DNA from: Stenotrophomonas acidaminiphila | Lineage (GTDB): Bacteria > Pseudomonadota > Gammaproteobacteria > Xanthomonadales > Xanthomonadaceae | Length of the DNA: 64,000 nucleotides | Direction of reading: 5' to 3' | Assembly (NCBI GenBank): GCA_002951995.1 | Contig: CP019797.1 | Location: forward strand, 122,001 to 186,000 | Part shown: piece after piece, positions 26,293 to 37,218 of the stretch | How positions within the stretch are numbered: the first letter of the stretch is position 1 | Layout of the letters: each line of letters opens with the position of its first letter | Program-made: the position numbers and the translations under genes | Notes under the pieces: generated by a model | What the model was told of the DNA's origin: nothing | What the model saw: only the letters and a program-made list of their open reading frames with translations | The model's database searches: none

Positions 26293-28362
26293 ATGCAAGA
26301 CACGATCATCAACGCCCTGCGCCGCAACGCCACCGACGAAGCCGTGGCCACGGCCCGCGAATGGGTCGCCGCCGAACCGCAGCAACCGCAGGCCCACCGC
26401 TGGCTGGCGCTGGCCCTCCAGCAGCGCGGCGATGCCGACGCCGCCCAGGCCAGCCTGGAGCAGGCCCTGGCCCTGGCGCCGGACGATGCCGACCTGCACC
26501 TGCAGCATGCCGGCCTGTTGCTGGCCCAGCGCCGCATCGATGACGCCGGGCAGGCGCTGGAGCGCACCACCGCGCTCAATCCCAACGAATTTTCCGCCTA
26601 CCTGATGCAGGCGCACCTGGCGCTGGCGCGCGAGGACATCGACGAGGCCGAGCGCCTGGGCCGCATGGCCGCGCGGGTCGAGCCGGACAGCCCGGAGCTG
26701 GGCGCGATCGAAGGCATGGTCGCGCTGCGCCGCGGTGACGCCGACCGCGCGCTGGCGGTCCTGTCGGCCGCCAGCCAGCGCCTGCCCGACGACCCGCGCG
26801 TGCTCTACGCGTTGGGCTTCGCCTATCTGGCCAAGGACCTGCTGGCCTTCGCCGAGCAGGCGTTCCGGCGCGTGCTGGAGCTGAACCCGTCCAACCACGC
26901 CCTGCGCGGCCTGCTGGTGCAGCTGGCGCTGCGCCAGGGCCATGCCGACCGTGCCGCCGAGGTGATGCGCCAGGTGCTGGCCACCGCGGAAGGCGACAGC
27001 CCGGGCATGCGCCGCCTGGCCGGCGAGCTGGAACTGGCCTCGGGCCAGCCGCTGCAGGCGCTGGAGTACCTGCGCCCGCTGCTGGCGGAACTGCCCGGCG
27101 ACCGCGCCACCCTGCAGATGCTGCTGGTGGCCTGGCAGCGGCTCGGCCGCGAGGACGAGGCGCGCGCCGACCTGGACGCGACGCTGGACGTGCACCCGCA
27201 GCTGCACGACCTGTGGCTGGCGCGGCTGGCGGTGGCACCGGTCGGCAGCCCGGAAGCGGTGGAGGTGGTCGAACGCTGGCTGGCGGCGATGCCCGACCAC
27301 CTGCCGGCGCTGGAAGCGCGCATGCGCCTGCACGACATGAACGGGGAGGCGGACGCCGCCGAGGCAGTGGCGCGGCGCATCGTCGCGCTGGAGCCGGGCC
27401 GCGTCAGCGGCGAACAGCGCATCGTCGAGGCGTTGCTGGCGCGCGAGCCGGCCGCGGCCATCGCCCACGTCCAGGCGTTGATCGACAACGCCCCGGAAGC
27501 CGCGCGTCCGGAACTGCGGGTCTGGCTGGGCGCGGTGCAGGACCGGGCCAACGAGCCGGCCGCGGCACTGGCCACCTGGCTGCGCCTGCACGCTGAACTG
27601 GCGCCGTCGCGCCTGCCGCTGCCGCCGCAGGCCAAGGCCCCGGCGCAATGGCCGGCGCTGGGCGAAGTCGCCCAGGACAACCCGCTGCGCCCGCTGTTCG
27701 TGTGGGGCGCCCCGGGGTCGGGCGTGGAGCGCGTGGTGTCGGTGATGGCCGCCGGCAGCCAGGTGCTGCGTGGCGACCGCTTCGGCCCGAACCCGCCGGA
27801 CGATGCCTTCCAGAACTTCCATACCCTGCAGCACCTGGCCGACGACACCCTGAGCCCGGCGCAGTTCGTGCAGCAGTGGCGCGACGCCCTGCCGGCGCGC
27901 GGCATTGCCGATGGCAACGTGATCGACTGGCTGCTGTGGTGGGACAACGCCCTGCTGTGGGCGCTGCGCCCGCAGCTGCCGGAGGGCCGCCTGGTGATCG
28001 CGGTGCGTGACCCGCGCGACATGCTGGTCGAATGGCTGGCGCTGGGCGCGCCGGCGCCGCTCGCGCTGACCTCGGCCGACGAGGCCGCGCGCTGGCTGGC
28101 GCGGGTGCTGGAACAGGTGGCCGACCTCAACGAACAGGACCTGTATACCCATCTGATCCTGCGCATCGACGCCGCGGTCAACGACCCGGCGGCGATGGGC
28201 GCGCTGCTGGAGCAGGCCTTCGGGCTGCGCTTCCCGCCGGTGCGCAGCCTTGGCCCGGCCACCATCGAGGCCGGCCACTGGCGCCGGTATGCGCAGGTGC
28301 TGGCGGCCGAGTTCGCACACCTGGCCCCGGTCGCCGCGCGCCTGGGCTACCCCGAGGCCTAA
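26293..28362 (+). CDS. TPR-repeat protein with C-terminal sulfotransferase-like domain
   Basis: A 689-residue protein. The N-terminal about 430 residues are TPR repeats (for example VLYALGFAYLAKDLLAFAEQAF, LHLQHAGLLLAQRRIDDAGQAL). The C-terminal about 230 residues look like a sulfotransferase: a PAPS 5'-phosphosulfate loop GAPGSG near 473, a 3'-phosphate-binding AVRDPRDM near 571, and the GHWRRYAQVLAAEF segment of TPR-sulfotransferases. The first motif lacks the usual Lys or Arg (GAPGSGVER in place of PxSGTT), so catalysis is uncertain. No acceptor is suggested by the neighbours. Start ATG at 26293. Confidence 0.8.
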   Translation: MQDTIINALRRNATDEAVATAREWVAAEPQQPQAHRWLALALQQRGDADAAQASLEQALALAPDDADLHLQHAGLLLAQRRIDDAGQALERTTALNPNEFSAYLMQAHLALAREDIDEAERLGRMAARVEPDSPELGAIEGMVALRRGDADRALAVLSAASQRLPDDPRVLYALGFAYLAKDLLAFAEQAFRRVLELNPSNHALRGLLVQLALRQGHADRAAEVMRQVLATAEGDSPGMRRLAGELELASGQPLQALEYLRPLLAELPGDRATLQMLLVAWQRLGREDEARADLDATLDVHPQLHDLWLARLAVAPVGSPEAVEVVERWLAAMPDHLPALEARMRLHDMNGEADAAEAVARRIVALEPGRVSGEQRIVEALLAREPAAAIAHVQALIDNAPEAARPELRVWLGAVQDRANEPAAALATWLRLHAELAPSRLPLPPQAKAPAQWPALGEVAQDNPLRPLFVWGAPGSGVERVVSVMAAGSQVLRGDRFGPNPPDDAFQNFHTLQHLADDTLSPAQFVQQWRDALPARGIADGNVIDWLLWWDNALLWALRPQLPEGRLVIAVRDPRDMLVEWLALGAPAPLALTSADEAARWLARVLEQVADLNEQDLYTHLILRIDAAVNDPAAMGALLEQAFGLRFPPVRSLGPATIEAGHWRRYAQVLAAEFAHLAPVAARLGYPEA

Positions 28363-28386
28363 GCATCCGGTTCCCCCGTAGCGGCA

Positions 28387-28407
28387 GGCGCCGGCATGGC
28401 CGGCGCC
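28387..28407. terminator. G+C-rich hairpin between TPR-sulfotransferase and PEBP genes
   Basis: GGCGCCGGC, loop ATG, GCCGGCGCC: a perfect 9-bp stem with no U-tract. It may be a transcript-processing or weak termination structure. The preceding GTAGCGGCA gives it a slight resemblance to short palindromic repeats of this family of bacteria, but no second copy was found in the window. Confidence 0.4.
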
Positions 28408-28427
28408 CCACCCCAGAGGAGAAGACA

Positions 28428-29039
28428 ATGAAACTGAGCAGCCAGAGTTTCGACAACGGCCGGCCGATCCCGGCCGCATTCGCCGCCGGCGACGCCAGCG
28501 GCTTCGCCGGCAACCGCAACCCACAGCTGGCGTGGAGCGAGGTGCCGGCAGGCACGCGCTCGTTCGCGCTGGTATGCGTGGACCCGGATGTCCCGACCGT
28601 GCCGGAACTGGTCGGCCGCGACGACGTGAGCATTCCGCTGGCGCAGCCGCGCGGCGACTTCATCCACTGGGTGATGGTGGACATTCCCGCGTCGCTGCGC
28701 GAGATCGCCGCGGGCAGCTGCAGCGATGGTTTCAGCGCGCGCGGCAAGCAGCCACCACCGGGGCCGGAAGGCGCGCGCCAGGGCGTGAACGACTACACCG
28801 CCTGGTTCGCCGGCAATCCGGAGCTGGCCGGGGTCTACCGTGGTTACGACGGCCCGTACCCGCCGTTCAACGACGAGCGCGTGCACCGTTATTTCTTCCG
28901 CCTGTTCGCGCTGGACGTGGAACGGCTGCCGGTGCAAGGCGATTTCAGCGCCGCCGACGTGTACCGCGCCATGCACGGCCACGTGCTGGCCGAAGCGGCG
29001 CTGCATGGCACCTACACGCTCAACCCGGCCCTGGCGTGA
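28428..29039 (+). CDS. YbhB/YbcL-type PEBP (Raf kinase inhibitor-like) protein
   Basis: A 203-residue phosphatidylethanolamine-binding-protein family member. It opens MKLSSQSFDNGRPIPAAFAAGD and contains the ligand-pocket stretch ALVCVDPDVPTV, then DFIHWVMVDIPASL and YDGPYPPFNDERVHRYFFRLFAL. It has no signal peptide and is probably cytoplasmic. The bacterial role is unclear. AGAGGAGAAG lies about 5 bases before the ATG at 28428, an excellent ribosome-binding site. Confidence 0.9.
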   Translation: MKLSSQSFDNGRPIPAAFAAGDASGFAGNRNPQLAWSEVPAGTRSFALVCVDPDVPTVPELVGRDDVSIPLAQPRGDFIHWVMVDIPASLREIAAGSCSDGFSARGKQPPPGPEGARQGVNDYTAWFAGNPELAGVYRGYDGPYPPFNDERVHRYFFRLFALDVERLPVQGDFSAADVYRAMHGHVLAEAALHGTYTLNPALA

Positions 29040-29056
29040 CCCCGCGGGACCAGGAA

Positions 29057-29080
29057 GAAGGGCGCCGCGCGGCGCCCTTC
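29057..29080. terminator. strong bidirectional terminator hairpin
   Basis: GAAGGGCGCC, loop GCGC, GGCGCCCTTC: a perfect 10-bp stem between the convergent PEBP and META/DUF4377 genes, followed on the plus strand by GTCGTTT. It probably ends transcription from both sides. Confidence 0.75.
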
Positions 29081-29108
29081 GTCGTTTCCGGGGTGTGGCG
29101 CAGCGCGG

Positions 29109-29930
29109 TTACTTCGTCACCGTTTCCGAGCTGACCACCATGTCCAGCACGTAGGCCTGCGAAGACGCGTCGGCCGGCGGGTTCTTCACCGCATAGCGCT
29201 TGACCCGCAGCACGTTGCGCACGCCCTCCTGGTGGCTGTAGCCCTCGATGCCGTCGTAGAAGTTGGCGAACGCGCCGCGCTTGCCCTGCTCCAGGCCCTT
29301 GTCGTCGTACTGCACCTCGCGCACCTGCAGGCACTGCTTGTCGCGGATCAACGGGTGCGGGCACGGCTGGGTATGCGCGTCCACTTCGAGGAACACGGTT
29401 TCACCGGGGCCGCCGTAACGGGTCTCGGCGGTCGGTTCGCCGCGGAAGCGCAGCACGTCGCCGGCGGCGTTGGTCAGCACCAGGGTGGAGGCGTCGGGCT
29501 GGCCGATCTTCAGCGTGCCTTCCAGGCGGCTGCCCACGGCCTGGTCCAGCGCCATCAGTGCCGGGTCGGCGCAGGCCATCATCGTCGATGCCAGGCGCGC
29601 GACGCTGAGCTGGTCGCCGGCCAAGGTGTAGCCCCCGCCCATGCGGTTGCAGGTGTTGTCCACCGCCAGGCGGCCATCGGCGAAGTCCAGGGTGACCGGC
29701 TTGTCGGCGCGCGCGAACAAGGCATCGATGCGCTTGCCGGCCCTGTCAGTAGCGGTGTCGAGCACCCAGTGGTTGGCGCCTAGCTGCTTGCCGTCCACCG
29801 GGGCAGGGGCAGCGGCCGCTGCGGTGCTGGCCGCGGGCGGGTTGGCAGCGGCCGGGGCGTCGCTGGAGGCGGGTTTGTTGCAGGCGGCCATCAGGGCGAC
29901 GGGCAGGGCCAGCAGCAGGATGCGCTTCAT
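29109..29930 (-). CDS. META and DUF4377 domain lipoprotein
   Basis: A 273-residue lipoprotein with signal and lipobox at MKRILLLALPVALMAACN, then an Ala/Pro-rich linker. A META (HslJ-like) domain follows, with NHWVLDTATD, DNTCNRMGGGYTL and the MACADPALMALDQ stretch. The C-terminal about 90 residues are a DUF4377 domain (PCPHPLIRDKQCLQVREV...YDGIEGYSHQEGVRNVLRVKRY). META proteins in the envelope are tied to heat and novobiocin tolerance in E. coli (HslJ). The gene has its own region downstream of uppP. Confidence 0.87.
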   Translation of the reverse strand: MKRILLLALPVALMAACNKPASSDAPAAANPPAASTAAAAAPAPVDGKQLGANHWVLDTATDRAGKRIDALFARADKPVTLDFADGRLAVDNTCNRMGGGYTLAGDQLSVARLASTMMACADPALMALDQAVGSRLEGTLKIGQPDASTLVLTNAAGDVLRFRGEPTAETRYGGPGETVFLEVDAHTQPCPHPLIRDKQCLQVREVQYDDKGLEQGKRGAFANFYDGIEGYSHQEGVRNVLRVKRYAVKNPPADASSQAYVLDMVVSSETVTK

Positions 29931-30016
29931 CGGGAACTCCTTCGGGAAGCAGGTGGAAAGGACGGAGGGCAGAACGCATGACGCTGGCCGCCGGGGTTAT
30001 CGGCGGCTATCCGCAT

Positions 30017-30811
30017 TCAGTGTCCAGCAGGCAGGAACAGCAGCAATGCGGCGCCCAAGGCCAACCTGTATACCGCGAAGCCCGTGAAGCGATGGTGCTT
30101 GATGTAGCCCAGCAGCCACTTCACCACGACGAAACCGGTCACCACCGCGGCGGCGAAGGCGATGCCGACGTCGCTCCACGCCTCGTGCGCGAGCTGGCCA
30201 TGGCGGGCCAGCTCGAAGAACGCGTAGCCGCTGGCGGCGAACATGGTCGGGATCCCGACCAGGAACACGAACTCGGCGGCGGCCGCGCGCCGGCTCAGGC
30301 CCAGCAGCATGGCCAGGAAGATCGCCGCGGCCGAGCGCGAGGTGCCGGGGAATACACCGGCCACCACCTGCGCCAGGCCGACGCCGACGGCGACCTTCCA
30401 GGTGACGCTGTCGCGGTCGGGCAGGCGCGCGGCGAAGCCTTCGGCCAGCAGCATCCACACGCCGCCGAACACCAGCGCCCAAGCCACCGGGGTGACGGTC
30501 TCAGGCAACTGCCAGCCGGCCAGCCGCACCGGCAGGCCGACCAGCGCGGTCACCAGGAACGCGGTGGCCAGCTTCAGCACGTAATCGCGGTTGCCGGGGT
30601 CACCCAGGCCGGTGGCCAGCGACCACAGCCGCTGCCGGAACACCAGGGCGACGGAGAGGATGGCGCCGGCCTGGATGACGATGTTGAAGAAGTCCGAGCG
30701 GGCGCCCAGCCAGCGTTCGGCGATCAGCAGGTGGCCGGTACTGGAAACGGGGAGGAATTCGGTGAGGCCTTCGAGGATGCCAAGCAGCAGAGCGGAAATC
30801 GGGTCGGACAT
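30017..30811 (-). CDS. uppP: undecaprenyl-diphosphatase UppP (BacA)
   Basis: A 264-residue polytopic membrane enzyme that recycles undecaprenyl pyrophosphate for cell-wall synthesis. The family signatures are present: LEGLTEFLPVSSTGHLLIA at residues 13–31 and GVFPGTSRSAAAIFLAMLLGL in the C-terminal half. About seven or eight hydrophobic segments are visible. The start ATG at 30811 is preferred over the long upstream extension, which would run into the glnA control region. It is divergent from glnA. Confidence 0.93.
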   Translation of the reverse strand: MSDPISALLLGILEGLTEFLPVSSTGHLLIAERWLGARSDFFNIVIQAGAILSVALVFRQRLWSLATGLGDPGNRDYVLKLATAFLVTALVGLPVRLAGWQLPETVTPVAWALVFGGVWMLLAEGFAARLPDRDSVTWKVAVGVGLAQVVAGVFPGTSRSAAAIFLAMLLGLSRRAAAAEFVFLVGIPTMFAASGYAFFELARHGQLAHEAWSDVGIAFAAAVVTGFVVVKWLLGYIKHHRFTGFAVYRLALGAALLLFLPAGH

Positions 30812-30859
30812 GAGCGTGGACGGGCGAATGACCGGCAAAGGATAGAGCATCGCCGGCCA

Positions 30860-30876
30860 TGCACTTGTCTGGTGCG
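30860..30876 (+). promoter_or_regulatory. NtrC-binding site upstream of glnA (distal)
   Basis: TGCACTTGTCTGGTGCG, one mismatch from a TGCAC-N7-GTGCA palindrome. It is centred 30 bp, close to three helical turns, upstream of the next box, the usual spacing for cooperative NtrC binding at an enhancer. Confidence 0.75.
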
Positions 30877-30889
30877 TGACTGGCTGAAA

Positions 30890-30906
30890 TGCACCATATT
30901 GGTGCA
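30890..30906 (+). promoter_or_regulatory. NtrC-binding site upstream of glnA (proximal)
   Basis: TGCACCATATTGGTGCA, a perfect palindrome TGCACCA-N3-TGGTGCA matching the classical NtrC consensus. It lies about 63 bases before the -24 element of the sigma-54 promoter. Confidence 0.88.
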
Positions 30907-30968
30907 TCACGACCAGGCGCAGCCCAACGCAATGCTTTGAAAACAAGGAGTTGCCTGCCTGCGGAAGT

Positions 30969-30984
30969 TGGCACGCGAGTTGCT
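30969..30984 (+). promoter_or_regulatory. sigma-54 (RpoN) promoter of glnA
   Basis: TGGCACGCGAGTTGCT fits the sigma-54 consensus TGGCAC-N5-TTGCW exactly, with -24 GG and -12 GC. Transcription should begin about 12 bases further on, some 27 bases before the glnA ATG. Together with the two upstream NtrC boxes it forms a standard nitrogen-limitation promoter. Confidence 0.9.
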
Positions 30985-31022
30985 GTAGACAGCGCACGCC
31001 ACTTCCACCGAGGTTTTGCCCG

Positions 31023-33046
<2,024 letters not shown>

Positions 33047-33131
33047 AGACCCGCTGACGCCCGGCTCCGTGGCGGCCAGCCGCCAGCACGGGCCCGGTCG
33101 CCGGCTGCTTCCCCCACAACCGGAGTCGACA

Positions 33132-34470
33132 ATGCGAACGCAATTTTTCACCGGGCCCAGGGCCCGGCTCGGTGGTCTGTGCCCGTCGCCCACGCTCGCC
33201 GGCCTGGCCCTGGCGCTGCTTCCGCTCGCAGCCAGCGCGCAGCCGGCCGCGCCGGCGTTCGACCGCGGCGACGTGGCCTGGATGCTCACCTCCACGCTGC
33301 TGGTGCTGATGATGGTGGTGCCCGGGCTGGCGCTGTTCTACGGCGGCCTGGTGCGCGCCAAGAACGTGCTGTCGGTGCTGAGCCAGGTGCTGGTGGTGTT
33401 CTCGCTGGTACTGCTGCTGTGGGTCGGCTACGGCTACAGCGCGGTGTTCAGCGAGGGCAACGCGCTGTTCGGCTCGTTCACCCGGTTCGCCTTCCTGCAG
33501 GGCTTCACCCCGGACTCGGTGGGGGTACCCCCATCGCCGGCCTGCCGGATTACCTGTTCGTGGCGTTCCAGTCCACCTTCGCCGGCATCACCACCGCGCT
33601 GATCGTCGGCGCCTTCGCCGAACGCATCCGCTTCCGCGCGGTGCTGCTGTTCTCGGCGCTGTGGTTCACCCTGGGCTACCTGCCGATGGCGCACAGCGTC
33701 TGGGGGGGCGGCTGGGGGCGATGGGCGCCATCGACTTCGCCGGCGGCACCGTGGTCCACATCAATGCCGGCGTCGCCGGGCTGGTGGCGGCGTGGTTCGT
33801 CGGCAAGCGCCTGGGCTACGGGCACGTGGCGTTGAAGCCGCACAACCTGCCACTGACCTGGCTCGGCGCGATGCTGCTGTGGGTGGGCTGGTTCGGCTTC
33901 AACGCCGGTTCGGCGGCGGCGGCCGACAGCGTGGCGTCGCTGGCGTTCATCAACACCCTGCTGGCCACCGCCGCCGCGGTACTGGGCTGGACGCTGGTGG
34001 AGGCGGTGACCAAGGGCCACCCCTCGGCACTGGGCGCGGCCTCGGGCGCGGTCGCCGGCCTGGTCGGGGTGACGCCGGCCTGCGGCACGGTGGGGCCGCT
34101 GGGCGCGATCGTGATCGGCCTGGTCACCGGCATGCTCTGCGTATGGGGCGTCACCGGCCTGAAACGCCTGCTGCGGGCGGACGACACCGCCGACGTCTTC
34201 GGCGTGCACGGTGTCGGCGGCATCGTCGGCGCGCTGCTGACCGGCGTGTTCAGTGCGCAGTCGCTGGGCGGCACCAAGGCGGGCCTGGATATTGCCCACC
34301 AGCTGTGGGTGCAGGCGGTCAGTGTCGGCTTCACCGTGCTGTGGAGCGCGGCGGTCACCGCGGCGGTCCTGCTGGTGGTGCGCGCGCTGGTCGGCCTGCG
34401 CGTGAGCGAGGAAGCCGAGCGCACCGGCCTGGACATCAGTACCCATGGCGAATCGGCCTACGAGGCCTGA
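33132..34470 (+). CDS. amtB: ammonium transporter AmtB, reading frame broken twice
   Basis: The three frames together give a complete AmtB: signal-like N-terminus to ASAQPAAP, then FDRGDVAWMLTSTLLVLMMVVPGLALFYGGLVR, LPDYLFVAFQSTFAG, FAERIRFRAVLLFSALW, GAIDFAGGTVVHINAG and GVHGVGGIVGALLTGVF. The first break is at a G5 run (33521–33525): one more G restores DSVGGGTPIAGLPDY. The second is near 33714–33718: one more G, or one more copy of CTGG, restores GGGW(L)GAMGAIDF. Both breaks need one added base (or four), pointing to consensus errors or a mutant. AmtB forms a trimeric ammonium channel controlled by GlnK. Confidence 0.85.
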
Positions 34471-34532
34471 GCGCGACGGGCCGGACGGCTGCACGCCGCC
34501 GGCCCCGTCGCAGTCGGCACGGCAGGCGCCTT

Positions 34533-34549
34533 TGCACTACATTGGTGCA
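34533..34549 (+). promoter_or_regulatory. NtrC-binding site abutting the ntrB start codon
   Basis: TGCACTACATTGGTGCA, a close match to the NtrC consensus with intact TGCAC and GTGCA arms. Its last base is immediately followed by the ntrB ATG, whose next bases form a further TGCAC half-site. It occupies the position where a ribosome-binding site would lie; none is visible. Bound NtrC-P could block a local ntrB promoter or polymerase arriving from amtB. Confidence 0.8.
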
Positions 34550-35603
34550 ATGCACGACACCGCCCTCCCGCCCCCCGCCGAGCTGTTGGCCACGCCGCTG
34601 GTGTGGACCGCGGCGGACGGCCGCATCGCCGGCGCGAACCCGGCGTTCTGCCGCTGGCTGGGGGTCAGCGTGCGGCGCCTGCTGGGGCAGCCGCTGGCAT
34701 CGCTGGAGAGCCAGGGCGACGACCTCGCCGAGCGCCTGGCACAGGGCTGGGACGGCGTCGACGCCGTGCGCCTGCCGCGGCTGGCGCTGGCCCTGCCGGG
34801 CGAGCGCTCGCGGTTCGCCGAGGGCTGGCTGACCGCGCTGGATGCCGGCGGCTGGCTGCTGGAAGCGCACCCGGTGGACGAGTTCGCCGCGCCCGATCCG
34901 GCGCAGGTGCTGCCCGGCGCCTTCAGCGCGGCGCTCAAGGGCCTGGCCCACGAGCTGCGCAACCCACTGGCCGGGCTCAAGGGCGCGGCGCAGCTGCTGG
35001 CGCGCCGCGCCGGCAACCGCGATGCGGCGGAGGGCGAGCTGATCGAACTGATCGGCGCGGAGATCGAACGCCTCAACACCCTGCTCGAACAATTGCTGTC
35101 ACCGGCACCGCAGCGGCCGCACGCGCCGCTCAACATCCATGCCGCGCTCGAGCGGGTGCTGCGCCTGGCCGAGAACGAGGCCGGCTGGACCCTGCAGCTG
35201 CAGCGCGATTACGACCCCAGCATTCCCGAGTTCGCCGGCGACGCCGACCGCCTGACCCAGGCCCTGCTCAACCTGGTGCGCAATGCGATCCAGGCCGGCG
35301 CCACCCGCATCGTGCTGCGCACCCGGGTCGAGCACGGCGTGCGCACCGCCGAATACGCCTCGCCGCTGGCGCTGCGGCTGGAAGTGGCCGACGACGGGCG
35401 CGGCGTGCCCGAAGACCTGGCCGAACACCTGTTCCTGCCGCTGGTCAGCGGCCGCGCCGAAGGCACCGGGCTCGGCCTGGCACTGGCCCAGCAGGTGGCG
35501 CGCGAGCACCGCGGCACCCTGAGCTTCCGCTCGCGCCCCGGGCACACCGTGTTCACCCTGCTGCTGCCGTTGCCGGTCGCCAGCGAGGAAAAGGAGGCGG
35601 CCG

Positions 35604-35611
<8 letters not shown>
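34550..35611 (+). CDS. ntrB: nitrogen sensor histidine kinase NtrB (GlnL)
   Basis: A 353-residue two-component kinase without membrane segments. A PAS domain (WTAADGRIAGANPAFCRWLGV) is followed by the phospho-accepting histidine in LAHELRNPLAGLKGAAQLL, then the ATPase boxes NLVRNAIQAGA, EVADDGRGVP and GRAEGTGLGLALAQQ. It phosphorylates or dephosphorylates NtrC under control of P-II. The ATG at 34550 is the only sensible start, though no Shine–Dalgarno sequence precedes it. The last codons overlap the ntrC ATG by 8 bases. Confidence 0.93.
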
Positions 35612-37042
<1,431 letters not shown>

Positions 37043-37218
37043 AGAACCCGTGCGGCGCGCCCGCCGCGACCCGGCGGATCGGCGCCGGGTGGGCGTGTAT
37101 CATCGGCCCCCATGGAGATGCGGGCGCCACGTCAGGACACGGCCACCCAGGCACGACGCCGGGGCCGCGCGCCGTCCGCGATAGCGACGGCAGCCCGCCG
37201 CCGGCATGCGAGGCGCTG

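Noticed and set aside
28387..28407. A possible REP/SMAG-type palindromic element
   Set aside because: Only one copy was found in the window and the GTAG head match is partial, so it is listed as a plain hairpin.
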